64,000 nt of DNA from Rhodococcus sp. (in: high G+C Gram-positive bacteria) (GTDB taxonomy: Bacteria; Actinomycetota; Actinomycetes; Mycobacteriales; Mycobacteriaceae): positions 1 through 64,000 of the forward strand of contig JAAZAD010000348.1 of assembly GCA_012514505.1 (NCBI GenBank), read 5' to 3'. Positions 43,558-53,466 of this stretch are shown piece after piece. The translations under genes and the position numbers were made by a program. Positions within the stretch are counted from its first letter, which is position 1, and each line of letters opens with the position of its first letter. Under the pieces are notes generated by a model, which had not been told where the DNA came from, searched no databases, and saw only the letters and a program-made list of their open reading frames with translations.

Positions 43558-44150
43558 ATGTGGCTCCGTTCTCTCATCGATGCAACAAGCGCCCATCCAT
43601 TCGGATTCTTTCATCGCGGGCTGCCTCGCCCGCAGATCCCATCCGTACGGGATCACTGGTCGATTCTATGGCCCACGACGGGGTCCGGAGCGCATTGGTA
43701 GCCATCTGTCGCGGACCTCCTGTTCGTTGCGCATGTGTGCACGCACTCGACCAGCGCAAACGCGAATCTCCACCGAAACGGTGCCGCGAAACGTCGGTCA
43801 TGAGTACTTTTCTCTTATCGAAGGCGTACCCAGAGGCGTTACGTGACCCGCGGACCCCCACCCTCGAATCCGCTGCAAGCGAACCACCCCGATCGAGGCC
43901 GGTCACGGAACGGCCGATCTCCAGCAAAATAGACACTTTCCCCCCTTGTTCTCGCCAGCGCACCGAGCCTACCGATTGCGCGTGCACCTATTGTCTACCA
44001 AAGTGCCGGTTGGGCCTCAAACAGAAACCGTGAGCACCGTGAGGTGAGGGTCCGCAACAGGGCAAACGCACGAACAATTGAACGTTTGTCCAGGTAGGAG
44101 CTGTGTGGGGAATCACATTGCACGACCGGCCGCCCGCCAGCCGCTCATCT
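43558..44150. other. Intergenic region upstream of the NRPS
   Basis: About 590 bp of less GC-rich sequence between the acetoacetyl-CoA synthetase stop and the NRPS leader frame. Open frames on both strands (for example 43574-43987 minus) lack ribosome binding sites and homologous-looking motifs, so I call no gene. Apart from the candidate promoter at 43616-43668 I see no terminator for the upstream operon. Confidence 0.5.
43616..43668 (-). promoter_or_regulatory. Candidate NRPS promoter and operator
   Basis: On the minus strand TAGAAT (43668-43663) resembles a -10 box. It is followed by the inverted repeat GATCCC-N8-GGGATC (43635-43654) and then by a hairpin GCGGGC-6 nt-GCCCGC (43616-43633), all upstream of the small coupled frame. 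No good -35 is visible. Confidence 0.3.
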
Positions 44151-46154
44151 CTACCGACCGGGAAGTTGGGCCGCGTACCAGTCGATCAGCTCCGGCGAAT
44201 CGACGGCACTCGGATCCACGGCACGCGCAGGGTCGGCGCCCTGGAGGATGCGCTTGAGAGGCACCTCCAACTTCTTCCCGGTCCGCGTGTGCGGGATTCC
44301 GGGCGCAAGAACGACGTCGTCGGGCACGTGCCGCGGCGACGCCTGCTCACGAATGATGTCGCGAATCCGCGAACGCAGGGCGTCGTCCAGTTCGTTGCCC
44401 TCGGTGAGGACGACGAAGAGCGGCATCCAGTAGCCGCCGTCCGGACGCTCGACTCCGAGCACGAGGGATTCGGCGATCTCGGGCAGCTTCTCGACCGCCT
44501 GATAGATGTCTGCGCTCCCCATCCTGATCCCGTTCCGGTTGAGCGTGGAATCGGACCGGCCGTGCATCAGCACCGAACCGCGGTCGGTGATCGTGATCCA
44601 GTCGCCGTGCCGCCACACACCGGGGTACGTGTCGAAGTACGCCGATTCGTACCGCGACCCGTCCGGGTCGTTCCAGAACCGCACGGGCATCGATGGCATC
44701 GGAGCCGTGATCACGAGTTCCCCCACCTCACCACGAACGGGCCGTCCGTCCTCGTCGTAGGCGTCGAGAGCCACCCCGAGATACGGTGCGGACAACTCCC
44801 CGGGCCACACCGGAACCGTGCGAACGCCACCGACGAAGGCGGACACCACATCGGTGCCGCCACTGATCGACGTGACGGGCACGTCCTGGCCCACGTTGTC
44901 GCGCAACCACAGCGACGACGCTGCCGGCAGCGTCGCCCCGGTCACGCCGACTGCGCGCAGCGCACCCAGGTCGTGGTCACGGGACGGGACTGCGCCGGCC
45001 TTGTCACAGGCGAGCACGTACCCGGGGCTCGTACCGAGCACCGTCGCCCCCGACCGGGACGCCATCTCCCACAACGAGTCCTTCTCCGGATACGACGGGC
45101 TGCCGTCGTAACAGACGATGGTGGCACCGACGAGCAGACCGGACGTCTGGAAGTTCCACATCATCCAACTGGGGCTGGTGTACCAGAAAAGGGTGTCGTC
45201 ACGTCCCACATCGGTCTGCAACGACAGCGCCTTCAGATGCTCGAGCAGCACGCCGCCGTGACCGTGCACGATGCCCTTGGGTAGTCCGGTGGTTCCGGAC
45301 GAGAACACCACCCACAGTGGGTGATCGAACGGAACGGCGGTGGTCGTCAGCTCCGCACTCCCCGCGGTGGCCTCGTCCCACGGCAGCACACCAGTGTCTG
45401 CATCGTTGGCAGAGCCGTCCCCGGAAGCGAGCACGGTGAGGACGAGGGACGGCAAGCCCTTGCGGATCGCGGCGATCTCGTCCGACCGGTCGTGGTATCT
45501 GCCACCGAACCGGTACCCGCCGGAGGTGATCAAAGCCTTGGGTTCGAGCTGTCCGAGTCGGTCGAGAGCGGCGGGCGCCGAGTAGTCCTGACCGCATGCC
45601 GCCCACACGCCGCCGAGGCTGGCTGTCGCGAGAAATCCCACCACTGCTTCGGGCGTATTCGGTAGGTACCCGACAACGCGGTCGCCGACACCGACCCCCT
45701 TCTCGCGAAGAGTCTGCGCCAAAGCTGCGACTCGGTCACGCAGTTCCTGCCAGCTCACCGCCTGGTCTGCGCGGTCCTCCCCGATGGAGACGATCGCCGC
45801 GACATCACCGCGCACATGGCGAAACACGTGGTCCACGTAGTTGATCCGAGCCTCGGGAAACCAACGCGCTCCCGGCATCTCTGCGTCAGCCAGCGCCGGG
45901 CCGGCATCGGCGCTCGATCGCACCTCGAAGTAGTCCCACACGCACTGCCAGAAATCACCGACATCGGCGACAGACCATTCCCACAGCGCCCGATAGTCAT
46001 CGAACGCCACGCCGTTGCGCTCCGTCACGAACCGGGCGAAGTCGGTGATCGCGGCGTCCCGTACCTCGGCGTCACCGGGCACCCACTGTGGTTCAGGGTT
46101 GTGGGGTTCAGGGTTGTGGGGTTCAGGGTTGCGGGGTTCGGTCTCGTGGCTCAT
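44151..46154 (-). CDS. aacS: Acetoacetyl-CoA synthetase
   Basis: This 667-aa ANL-superfamily ligase converts acetoacetate, ATP and CoA to acetoacetyl-CoA. Its family N-terminus runs from FARFVTERNGVAFDDYRALWEWSV through FWQCVWDYF, followed by the adenylate core VVFSSGTTGLPKGIVHGHGG, the YTSPSWMMWNF segment, GTDVVSAFVGG, WRHGDW and the C-terminal lysine motif TRTGKKLEVP. It is the last gene of the leucine operon and overlaps citE by 4 bp (ATGA). It would recover the acetoacetate made by HMG-CoA cleavage, a job done by ScoAB in the M. tuberculosis locus. Its N-terminus carries a NPEPH tandem repeat not expected in the family. Confidence 0.93.
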   Translation of the reverse strand: MSHETEPRNPEPHNPEPHNPEPQWVPGDAEVRDAAITDFARFVTERNGVAFDDYRALWEWSVADVGDFWQCVWDYFEVRSSADAGPALADAEMPGARWFPEARINYVDHVFRHVRGDVAAIVSIGEDRADQAVSWQELRDRVAALAQTLREKGVGVGDRVVGYLPNTPEAVVGFLATASLGGVWAACGQDYSAPAALDRLGQLEPKALITSGGYRFGGRYHDRSDEIAAIRKGLPSLVLTVLASGDGSANDADTGVLPWDEATAGSAELTTTAVPFDHPLWVVFSSGTTGLPKGIVHGHGGVLLEHLKALSLQTDVGRDDTLFWYTSPSWMMWNFQTSGLLVGATIVCYDGSPSYPEKDSLWEMASRSGATVLGTSPGYVLACDKAGAVPSRDHDLGALRAVGVTGATLPAASSLWLRDNVGQDVPVTSISGGTDVVSAFVGGVRTVPVWPGELSAPYLGVALDAYDEDGRPVRGEVGELVITAPMPSMPVRFWNDPDGSRYESAYFDTYPGVWRHGDWITITDRGSVLMHGRSDSTLNRNGIRMGSADIYQAVEKLPEIAESLVLGVERPDGGYWMPLFVVLTEGNELDDALRSRIRDIIREQASPRHVPDDVVLAPGIPHTRTGKKLEVPLKRILQGADPARAVDPSAVDSPELIDWYAAQLPGR
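46090..46134 (-). repeat. Three 15-bp tandem repeats at the start of aacS
   Basis: GGTTCAGGGTTGTGG (plus-strand view) occurs at 46090-46104 and 46105-46119, with one mismatch at 46120-46134, plus a partial copy after that. It encodes NPEPH-NPEPH-NPEPQ on the minus strand. Confidence 0.9.
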
Positions 46155-47005
46155 TCCGACGCTTCCTTCTTTTCCGCACTACTTGCACTGCGCTCCACCT
46201 TCGCTGCGCGTTCCAATACCCGTTCCGCGTGGCGTAGCACCGGCGCGTCCACCATCTTCCCTTCGAACGCGAACACCCCACGTTCGGTCTCGACCGCTGC
46301 GAGTACACGCTTGGCCCAGTCGACCTCGTCCTCGGTGGGGGCGTATGCCGCACGGATCACGGCGATCTGGCTCGGGTGGATCGCCACCTTCACGTCGAAG
46401 CCGACGGCGACGCTGTCCAGCGCTTCATGTTTCAGTCCATCCAGATCCGCGATATCCAGATATACGGAGTCGAGTGCCAGCCGGTGGTACCCCTTCGATG
46501 CCAGCAACGACCGGGACCGGACGTGGCGCGCCACGTCTCGATAGGTTCCGTCCGAGTGCCGGCTGGCGTTGCCACCCAACGACGCCACCAGGTCCTCGGC
46601 ACCCCACATGACTCCGATGGTGCTGGCTGCCAGGGCAATGTCTTCCACCGCCAGCGCACCGAGTGGTGATTCCACGAGGGCGATCACCTCGAGCGGCGCC
46701 AACGACAGCACCTGCTCCGCGGACTCGCATTTGGGCAGCATGAGACGGGTGTATCGGGTGCCGTCGAGAGCGAGCAGGTCCTTCTCGTAGTCGTCGGTCC
46801 CCACCGGATTGATCCGCACGATCGTCCGTTCGGGATCCAACTGTGTGTCGATCAATGCGGTCCGCGCGGCTTCTTTGTCGGCCGACGCCACCCCATCCTC
46901 GAGGTCGAGGATCACGACATCGGCCACGGCTGCGGCCTTCTCGAATCGCTCCGGTCGGTCGGCCGGACAGAACAACCACGCAGGACCAGGGTTGACCCAA
47001 CTCAC
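46151..47005 (-). CDS. citE: CitE-like beta-hydroxyacyl-CoA lyase (HpcH/HpaI family)
   Basis: This 284-aa TIM-barrel lyase has ADVVILDLEDGVA near the N-terminus, RINPVGT, LMLPKCES, the glutamate of ALVESPLGAL and WGAEDLVASLGG for Mg2+ and substrate binding, and AIHPSQIAVI. The context equals M. tuberculosis Rv2498c, reported to cleave HMG-CoA and citramalyl-CoA in leucine and itaconate breakdown. It thus likely gives acetyl-CoA plus acetoacetate (from HMG-CoA) or pyruvate (from citramalyl-CoA). The GTG start shares one base with the stop of the MaoC gene, and the end overlaps aacS. Confidence 0.88.
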   Translation of the reverse strand: MSWVNPGPAWLFCPADRPERFEKAAAVADVVILDLEDGVASADKEAARTALIDTQLDPERTIVRINPVGTDDYEKDLLALDGTRYTRLMLPKCESAEQVLSLAPLEVIALVESPLGALAVEDIALAASTIGVMWGAEDLVASLGGNASRHSDGTYRDVARHVRSRSLLASKGYHRLALDSVYLDIADLDGLKHEALDSVAVGFDVKVAIHPSQIAVIRAAYAPTEDEVDWAKRVLAAVETERGVFAFEGKMVDAPVLRHAERVLERAAKVERSASSAEKKEASE

Positions 47006-47541
47006 TACGACTCCTTCAGTGCTGGATTCTTCGGTGCTGGATTCTTGAGTACGAGCGTCTTGCGCACAGCCACCACGACGACATCGCCGTGCTGGTTCCG
47101 GCCGGTGTGTTCGAGGGTGACGATGCCCTGGCCCGGCCGCGACTTCGACTCACGCTTGTCCTTGATTGCGGTTTCGGCGTAGAGGGTGTCGCCGTGACGC
47201 ATCGGAAGCGGAAACGAAATGTCCGAGAATCCGAGATTGGCCACGATGGTCCCCTGTGTCAGCTGCGCGACCGACAATCCGACCAGTGTGGACAGTGTCA
47301 GCATCGAGTTGATCAGGCGTTCACCGAATTCGGTGCCGGCGCCGTACGCGGCATCGAGGTGGAGCGCCTGGGTGTTCATGGTCTGGGTGGTGAACAGGAC
47401 GTTGTCGGCCTCGGTCAGGGTTCGCCCTGGCCGGTGCTCGTACACCGCGCCCAGTTCGTACTCCTCGAACCACAGACCACGCTGCGTGATGCGCTTGCCG
47501 CTCACCGGATAGGTCTCACTCACAGGATTGGTTTCAGTCAC
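47005..47541 (-). CDS. MaoC-family enoyl-CoA hydratase
   Basis: This 178-aa single hot-dog protein carries GRTLTEADNVLFTTQTMNTQALHLDAAYG with the hydratase Asp/His pair, and LPMRHGDTLYAET. The GTG at 47541 overlaps the acyl-CoA dehydrogenase stop (GTGA). By synteny with Rv2499c it would hydrate 3-methylglutaconyl-CoA or itaconyl-CoA to HMG-CoA or citramalyl-CoA. The tail repeats KNPAPKNPALKES and is low complexity. Confidence 0.85.
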   Translation of the reverse strand: MTETNPVSETYPVSGKRITQRGLWFEEYELGAVYEHRPGRTLTEADNVLFTTQTMNTQALHLDAAYGAGTEFGERLINSMLTLSTLVGLSVAQLTQGTIVANLGFSDISFPLPMRHGDTLYAETAIKDKRESKSRPGQGIVTLEHTGRNQHGDVVVVAVRKTLVLKNPAPKNPALKES

Positions 47542-48701
47542 AGGCCCAGGCCCCGTGCGACGAGCATCAACTGCACCTCTGTGGTGCCCTCCCCGATCTC
47601 GAGGATCTTGCTGTCGCGGTAGTGACGCGCCACCGCGTACTCGTTCATGAAGCCGTAGCCGCCGTGAATCTGAGTCGCATCGCGAGCGTTGTCCATCGCC
47701 GCTTCCGCAGCGATGAGCTTGGCGATCGCCGCCTGCTTCTTGAACGGCTTGCCGGCGAGCATGGCAGCTGCAGCGTCGTAGTACGCGGCGCGGGCACCGT
47801 GTGCCCTCGCCTCCATCCGCGCGATCTTGAAAGCCACGGCCTGATTCTGACCGATCGGACGCCCAAATGCCTCGCGTTCCTTCGCATATTTGACCGATTC
47901 GTCCACACATCCCTGCGCCGCGCCCACGCTCAACGCAGCGATGGCGATGCGTCCCTCGTCCAGGATGCGCAAGAAGTTCGCGTAGCCGCGCCCGCGTTCC
48001 CCGAGCAGATTCTCTTCCGGCACACGAACGTCGACGAAGCTCAGCGGATGCGTGTCGGACGCATTCCAGCCGACCTTGTTGTACGCGGGCTCCGCGGTGA
48101 AGCCTGGGGTGTCGGTGGGAACGATGATCGAGGAGATCTCCTTCTTGCCGCTCTCGGACACTCCGGTGACCGCGGTTGCGGTCACGAGCTCCGTGATGTC
48201 GGTTCCCGAGTTGGTGATGAACTGTTTGTTGCCGTTGATCACCCATTCGCCGCCGTCGAGCTTCGCGGTGGTCTTGGTGCCACCCGCATCGCTACCCGCG
48301 CCGGGTTCGGTGAGCCCGAATGCACCGAGCGCTTTGCCCGAGGCCAGCTTGGGCAGCCATTCCTGCTTCTGAGCCTCGGTGCCGAAGCGGTAGATCGGCA
48401 TGGCGCCGAGCGAGACCCCTGCCTCCAAGGTGATGGCGACCGACTGGTCGACCTTGCCCAGCTCCTCGAGTGCGAGGCACAGTGCGAAGTAGTTGCCGCC
48501 CATGCCGCCGTACTCCTCCGGAAACGGGAGACCGAACAGACCCATCTCGGCCATTCCGGCCACAACCTCGTACGGGAAGGTGTGGTCGGCATCGTGTTTC
48601 GCCGAAACAGGGGCGACTACGTTGGTTGCGAAGTCGGCGACGGTCTTCGCCAGCTGCTGATACTCGTCGGGAAGTTGGCCGGTGGCGAGGTAGTCGGTCA
48701 T
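47538..48701 (-). CDS. Acyl-CoA dehydrogenase, probable isovaleryl/short branched-chain type
   Basis: This 387-aa flavoenzyme has [23 protein letters not shown] (FAD and substrate loop), [34 protein letters not shown], a catalytic glutamate expected in the C-terminal part, and [36 protein letters not shown]. The length is standard. It corresponds to FadE19 of mycobacteria and probably oxidises isovaleryl- or 2-methylbutyryl-CoA. It overlaps both neighbours by 4 bp. Confidence 0.9.
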   Translation of the reverse strand: MTDYLATGQLPDEYQQLAKTVADFATNVVAPVSAKHDADHTFPYEVVAGMAEMGLFGLPFPEEYGGMGGNYFALCLALEELGKVDQSVAITLEAGVSLGAMPIYRFGTEAQKQEWLPKLASGKALGAFGLTEPGAGSDAGGTKTTAKLDGGEWVINGNKQFITNSGTDITELVTATAVTGVSESGKKEISSIIVPTDTPGFTAEPAYNKVGWNASDTHPLSFVDVRVPEENLLGERGRGYANFLRILDEGRIAIAALSVGAAQGCVDESVKYAKEREAFGRPIGQNQAVAFKIARMEARAHGARAAYYDAAAAMLAGKPFKKQAAIAKLIAAEAAMDNARDATQIHGGYGFMNEYAVARHYRDSKILEIGEGTTEVQLMLVARGLGL

Positions 48702-50698
48702 GAGGCGTCTTCTTTCGTGTCAGCGGGTGTGATGCGGGCGAGCAATTGGTCGACGCTCACCTGTTCGCCCGCGGCGACGAGGAGGTCGACGGTGCCGTCG
48801 ATCGGTGCGGTCAGCGAATGCTCCATCTTCATCGCCTCGACCACGACGATCACCTGACCAGCGGTGACCTCGTCTCCGGACTCAGCACCCACGGCAATGA
48901 CGGAACCGGGCATGGGACTGGTGATCTCGGACTCGCCTGCGTGGGCATCGCCGCCACGAACACTGACCTCCTCGAGCTCACGGAGCATCCAGGTTCCGTC
49001 GGCACCCGACAGCCACAGGTGACCGTCCGAGGCCGCGACCCGGTACTTTGCGCGGCGATCGTCGATCACGACGGTCAGATCGTCGCCCTCGAGCGAGGCA
49101 CTGAGCCGACGCGGCTCACCGTCCTCGATCCATGCCTGGGCAATGGTGGGGTTGCCGGTGATGTGGACATGTTCCGTGGTGCCAGACGAAGACAACCGAA
49201 TGCTGGTCGGTGCGGGGTCACCGGTGCGCCACCCGCTCGGCACATCCCAGGGGTCGGCAGTTCCGGCGTCGGTCGGCCACCGGCCGAGCCACCGGTAGGC
49301 CGCGGCGGCAATCACGACCTCGTGGGGCGCATCCGCTGCAGTGAAGTCGTCGAGGCACCGATCGAGCAGCCCGGTATCCAGCCGCCCTGCGACCACATCG
49401 GGGTCGGCGAGCAGGAACCGGGCGAACTCGATGTTGGTGACGACGCCCAGAACCCCGGTCCCGGCCAGCGCCCGATCGAGCTTGCGCAGTGCACCCGCGC
49501 GATCCGAGTCGTGCGCGATGACCTTGGCGAGCATGGGGTCGTAGTCGCTGCCGACGGTCGTGCCGGCACTCAGGCCCGAATCGACACGCACTCCCGGTCC
49601 GGTGGGTTCCACGACGTCGACGACGGTGCCACCGGTGGGCAGGAATCCACGGCTCGGGTCTTCTGCGTAGACACGAGCTTCGATCGCATGACCGGTGAGG
49701 GTGATCTCGCCCTGGACGAATCCGAGCGCTTCACCGGCTGCGACCCGCACCTGCCACTCGACGAGGTCCAGACCGGTGACGAGTTCGGTGACGGGATGTT
49801 CCACCTGCAGCCGCGTGTTCATCTCCATGAAGAAGAACTCGTCGGGCTTGTCCGCGGACACGATGAATTCCACCGTCCCGGCACCCGAATAGTCGACGCT
49901 GCGCGCGGTGTTGCAGGCGGCCTCACCGATTCTGGCGCGCGTCGGCTCGTCCAGCAGTGGCGACGGCGCCTCCTCGATCACCTTTTGGTGGCGCCGCTGC
50001 AGACTGCACTCACGCTCACCGAGGTGCACCACGTTGCCGTGGTTGTCGGCGAGGATCTGAACCTCGATGTGGCGCGGCCGGAGAACGAAACGCTCGAGGA
50101 AGAGAGTGTCGTCGCCGAATGAAGAGGCGGCTTCGCGGCGCGCACTCTTCAGCGCGTCGGCCAGCGCGGCAGGGTCTTCCACGAGACGCATTCCCTTGCC
50201 GCCGCCGCCCGCGGACGGCTTCACCAGAACGGGGTATCCGATGTCGTCGGCGGCCTCGATCAGGTCGGCATCCGACAGTCCTGGGCGTGCGATTCCTGGG
50301 ACGACGGGAACGTCGAATTTCGCGACCGCGTTCTTTGCGGTGATCTTGTCGCCCATCACCTCGATGGCCCGCGCCGACGGCCCCAGGAACGCAATGCCGG
50401 CATCCGCACAAGCGGCCGCGAACTTGGCGTTCTCCGAAAGAAAGCCGTATCCGGGATGGATGGCCTGGGCACCGGTTGCCTGCGCAGCGGAGATCACCTT
50501 GTCGATCACCAGGTAGCTTTCCCGGGCGGCGGCCGGACCGAGCAGTACAGCGGTATCCGCCTCGAGCACGTGGCGCGCGCCACGGTCGGCCTCGCTGAAC
50601 ACCGCAACGGAGCGAATGCCCATCTCCCGAAGTGTGCGGATCACTCGCACGGCGATCTCGCCACGATTGGCGACGAGGACGGTATCGATGTCGGTCAT
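48698..50698 (-). CDS. accA1: Acyl-CoA carboxylase alpha subunit: biotin carboxylase plus biotin carrier (AccA1/methylcrotonyl type)
   Basis: This 666-aa protein starts at the ATG at 50698 ([20 protein letters not shown]); a longer open frame to 50908 runs into the beta-subunit gene and is rejected. The biotin carboxylase domain spans residues 1 to about 450, with [14 protein letters not shown] (ATP grasp), [35 protein letters not shown] and [17 protein letters not shown]. The C-terminal carrier domain has [12 protein letters not shown] with biotinyl Lys near 625. Together with the beta subunit it should carboxylate 3-methylcrotonyl-CoA. It lies 5 bp after the beta-subunit stop. Confidence 0.93.
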   Translation of the reverse strand: MTDIDTVLVANRGEIAVRVIRTLREMGIRSVAVFSEADRGARHVLEADTAVLLGPAAARESYLVIDKVISAAQATGAQAIHPGYGFLSENAKFAAACADAGIAFLGPSARAIEVMGDKITAKNAVAKFDVPVVPGIARPGLSDADLIEAADDIGYPVLVKPSAGGGGKGMRLVEDPAALADALKSARREAASSFGDDTLFLERFVLRPRHIEVQILADNHGNVVHLGERECSLQRRHQKVIEEAPSPLLDEPTRARIGEAACNTARSVDYSGAGTVEFIVSADKPDEFFFMEMNTRLQVEHPVTELVTGLDLVEWQVRVAAGEALGFVQGEITLTGHAIEARVYAEDPSRGFLPTGGTVVDVVEPTGPGVRVDSGLSAGTTVGSDYDPMLAKVIAHDSDRAGALRKLDRALAGTGVLGVVTNIEFARFLLADPDVVAGRLDTGLLDRCLDDFTAADAPHEVVIAAAAYRWLGRWPTDAGTADPWDVPSGWRTGDPAPTSIRLSSSGTTEHVHITGNPTIAQAWIEDGEPRRLSASLEGDDLTVVIDDRRAKYRVAASDGHLWLSGADGTWMLRELEEVSVRGGDAHAGESEITSPMPGSVIAVGAESGDEVTAGQVIVVVEAMKMEHSLTAPIDGTVDLLVAAGEQVSVDQLLARITPADTKEDAS

Positions 50699-50703
50699 GT
50701 CCC

Positions 50704-52272
50704 TCACATCCGGAAGACGCCGTAGGAGACCGGCTCGATCGGTGCGTTCGCGCACGCCGAGAGTGCCAGTCCGAGAACTGTTCTGGTGTCGGCTGGATCG
50801 ATGATGCCGTCGTCCCACAGCCGAGCGGTCGAGTAGTAGGGGTTGCCCTGGTCCTCGTATTGCTGCCGGATCGGGGCCTTGAACTTCTCCTCTTCCTCGG
50901 CCGACCATTCGCCGTCACCGGCCTGATCGCCGCGCACCGTCGCCAGCACCGAAGCAGCCTGCTCCCCGCCCATCACCGAGATGCGGGCGTTGGGCCACAT
51001 CCACAGGAACCGGGGCGAATACGCTCGCCCGCACATCGAATAATTGCCTGCCCCGTAGGAGCCGCCGATCACGACGGTGAGTTTCGGTACGCGCGCACAC
51101 GCCACGGCGGTGACCATCTTCGCGCCGTGCTTGGCGATGCCACCCGCCTCGTAATCGCGCCCGACCATGAAGCCGACGATGTTCTGCAAGAACACCAGAG
51201 GGATGCTGCGCTTGTCGCACAGTTCGATGAAATGCGCGCCCTTCATGGCGGATTCCGCGAAGAGCACGCCGTTGTTTGCGACGATTCCGACCGGATGACC
51301 GTGAATGTGCGCGAACCCGGTGACGAGAGTCTTGCCGTACTCGGCCTTGAACTCCTGGAACCTGCCGGCGTCAACGGTCCTGGTGATCACCTCGTGCACG
51401 TCGTACGGGGTGCGTGGGTCCGTCGGCACGACGTCGTACAGCTCGTCCTGCGCGGCTGCGGGTGCCTCGATCGGCTTCACCTCCCACGGCCGCGGCATAC
51501 GAGGACCGAAGGTGGCGACGATGTTCCGGACAATTCGCAGCGCGTCCTGATCGTCCTCGGCCAGGTGGTCGGTGACACCCGAAACCTTGGAGTGCAGATC
51601 TCCACCGCCGAGATCTTCTGCCGTGACGACTTCGCCCGTCGCTGCCTTCACCAGAGGCGGACCACCGAGAAAGATCGTGCCCTGGTTGCGGACGATGACG
51701 GCCTCGTCGCTCATGGCCGGAACGTAGGCGCCACCGGCGGTACACGAACCGAGGACCGCCGCGATCTGCGGGATCCCCTTGGCACTCATGGTTGCCTGGT
51801 TGTAGAAGATGCGCCCGAAGTGCTCGCGGTCGGGAAACACCTCGTCCTGCCGCGGGAGAAACGCGCCACCCGAGTCAACCAGGTACAGGCACGGCAGGTG
51901 ATTCTGGAGTGCAATCTCCTGCGCGCGAAGGTGCTTCTTGACCGTCATCGGGTAGTAGGTGCCGCCCTTGACGGTGGCGTCGTTGGCGACGATGACGCAT
52001 TCGCGTCCCGATACCCGTCCGATTCCCGCAATGACACCCGCGCCAGGGCATTCGTCGTCGTACATACCGTTGGCTGCCAGTGGTGCGATTTCCAGGAATG
52101 CACTGCCCGGGTCGAGGAGCGTGTCGACACGCTCACGCGGAAGCAGCTTCCCTCGGCTCACATGACGCTCCCGAGACTTCTCGCTGCCACCGAGCGCCGC
52201 AACACTCAGCTTGGCGCGCAGTTCGGTCACCAGCCGTGTGTGTTCGGCCCGGTTCGTCTCGCGGACAGTCAT
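50704..52272 (-). CDS. accD1: Acyl-CoA carboxylase beta subunit (AccD1/methylcrotonyl-CoA carboxylase)
   Basis: This 522-aa carboxyltransferase has the N-half [49 protein letters not shown] and [18 protein letters not shown], and the C-half [39 protein letters not shown] and [25 protein letters not shown]. The [15 protein letters not shown] signature is typical of methylcrotonyl-CoA carboxylases. It is the first gene of the six-gene operon and is divergent from the TetR regulator. Confidence 0.93.
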   Translation of the reverse strand: MTVRETNRAEHTRLVTELRAKLSVAALGGSEKSRERHVSRGKLLPRERVDTLLDPGSAFLEIAPLAANGMYDDECPGAGVIAGIGRVSGRECVIVANDATVKGGTYYPMTVKKHLRAQEIALQNHLPCLYLVDSGGAFLPRQDEVFPDREHFGRIFYNQATMSAKGIPQIAAVLGSCTAGGAYVPAMSDEAVIVRNQGTIFLGGPPLVKAATGEVVTAEDLGGGDLHSKVSGVTDHLAEDDQDALRIVRNIVATFGPRMPRPWEVKPIEAPAAAQDELYDVVPTDPRTPYDVHEVITRTVDAGRFQEFKAEYGKTLVTGFAHIHGHPVGIVANNGVLFAESAMKGAHFIELCDKRSIPLVFLQNIVGFMVGRDYEAGGIAKHGAKMVTAVACARVPKLTVVIGGSYGAGNYSMCGRAYSPRFLWMWPNARISVMGGEQAASVLATVRGDQAGDGEWSAEEEEKFKAPIRQQYEDQGNPYYSTARLWDDGIIDPADTRTVLGLALSACANAPIEPVSYGVFRM

Positions 52273-52290
52273 ACCGCCACCCTTGCCACT

Positions 52291-52340
52291 TGGTTAATAT
52301 GGACTAACTGAATTCAAGATAACCGTGATTAACTGAGTTG
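52291..52340. promoter_or_regulatory. Candidate operator between accD1 and the TetR gene
   Basis: This AT-rich stretch holds GTTA-N8-TAAC (52293-52308) and two direct copies of TAACTGA(A/G)TT (near 52305 and 52330, 25 bp apart). It covers the divergent promoter zone and is the natural binding site for the adjacent TetR regulator. Confidence 0.45.
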
Positions 52341-52373
52341 TCCAGATCACAGCACTCACGAAAGGTGCTCCGC

Positions 52374-52982
52374 GTGACAGACGAGCTGACGAACGCCGCC
52401 CATCCGCCGACCCGGCGCGACCAGATGAAGGCCGACCGGCGCCGGCAACTGCTGAGCGCAGCCGCAGCGTTGATCGCCGAACGCGGTTTCGCCGGAGTGC
52501 GACTCGAAGACCTCGGCTCTGCCGTCGGGATCAGCGGGCCGGCCGTCTATCGCCACTTCCCCAACAAGGACGCGGTACTTGTCGAACTTCTCGTGGGGGT
52601 CAGCCGGCGACTCCTCGAGGGCGGCGCCGCCGTGGTTTCCGAGGCGTCCGGTGCCGGAGACGCCCTCGAAGGGCTCATCGAGTTCCACCTCGACTTCGCG
52701 CTCGGCGAGCCCGACCTGATTCGTATCCAGGACCGCGATCTGCAGTCTCTTCCCGGCGACGCAGAGCGGCAGGTGCGTCACACCCAGCGTCGCTACGTCG
52801 AGATCTGGGTGCACATCCTGATGGACGTGGACCCGGGCCTGAACGAAGCCGACGCACGCACCAAGGCACATGCAACATTCGGTCTCATCAACTCGACTCC
52901 CCACAGCGCACCCCCGTCCGCCCATACGCGATCGCGCCGCATCCTTCGCCAAATGAGCCGCAGCGCACTGCTACCCGGGTAG
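52374..52982 (+). CDS. TetR-family regulator of the leucine catabolic operon
   Basis: This 202-aa protein has the N-terminal helix-turn-helix LLSAAAALIAERGFAGV, LEDLGSAVGISGPAVYRHFPNKDAVLVELL; the rest is the ligand-binding helical domain. The GTG at 52374 is chosen because AAAGG precedes it and the frame opens with a typical charged leader. The divergent position from accD1 matches Rv2506 beside the M. tuberculosis locus, so it probably represses the operon and responds to an acyl-CoA intermediate. Confidence 0.87.
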   Translation: MTDELTNAAHPPTRRDQMKADRRRQLLSAAAALIAERGFAGVRLEDLGSAVGISGPAVYRHFPNKDAVLVELLVGVSRRLLEGGAAVVSEASGAGDALEGLIEFHLDFALGEPDLIRIQDRDLQSLPGDAERQVRHTQRRYVEIWVHILMDVDPGLNEADARTKAHATFGLINSTPHSAPPSAHTRSRRILRQMSRSALLPG

Positions 52983-52987
52983 ACACG

Positions 52988-53020
52988 AAAGAACCCCGCC
53001 ACTCGGGCGGGGTTCTTTCT
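52988..53020. terminator. Intrinsic terminator between convergent genes
   Basis: GAAAGAACCCCGCC and GGCGGGGTTCTTTC pair in a perfect 14-bp stem with a 5-nt loop, 6 bp after the TetR stop. The outer AAAG/CTTT gives a T-rich tract on either strand, so it can also serve the convergent GlsB-like gene. Confidence 0.85.
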
Positions 53021-53054
53021 CGAGTTCGAACTCAGCCGCGCGAAGCGGCGAAAG

Positions 53055-53321
53055 TCAGACCTTCTTCTTGCCTGTGATAGCCACGTAACCCAGGGTCAGC
53101 ACGACTGCCGCAGCAATACTGATGATCCAGCGCCACCAGTCGATGCCGGAGGTATCCGTACCACCGAGCACGTCCCACAGCCAGTAACCGATCAGTGCGC
53201 CCGCGATACCCAGCAGGATGGTGACGATCCATCCCATCGCCTGCTTACCGGGAATTACGAGCCGCGCCAGAACACCGATGACCGCACCGAAAATGATGAG
53301 TCCGATGATTTCGCCGATCAT
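53055..53321 (-). CDS. GlsB/YeaQ/YmgE-family small membrane protein
   Basis: This 88-aa protein has three hydrophobic segments (IIGLIIFGAVIGVLARLVI, MGWIVTILLGIAGALIGYWL, WIISIAAAVVLTLGYVAI) and the family motif RLVIPGKQ, ending KKKV. A strong GAGGAG site precedes the ATG. Such transglycosylase-associated-like proteins are often stress induced; their exact role is unknown. Confidence 0.9.
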   Translation of the reverse strand: MIGEIIGLIIFGAVIGVLARLVIPGKQAMGWIVTILLGIAGALIGYWLWDVLGGTDTSGIDWWRWIISIAAAVVLTLGYVAITGKKKV

Positions 53322-53466
53322 GGCTACTCCTCTCCACGCTTATCCTTCGGCCGTACGAACGGACAGCCCGCTCTCAGTTTGAACATAACCCCACCGGACC
53401 CGATTTGGTGGACGGTTGTACGAATTGTTGCCGAACGATTCACCGCGAACACACCAGCCGCCTACA

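Noticed and set aside
43574-43987. 137-aa minus-strand frame in the NRPS upstream region
   Set aside because: No ribosome binding site, composition typical of GC-rich non-coding frames, and overlaps open frames on the other strand.
44151-46154. Fatty acyl-AMP ligase feeding the NRPS starter domain
   Set aside because: The protein has the acetoacetyl-CoA synthetase N-terminus and overlaps the leucine operon, not the NRPS cluster.
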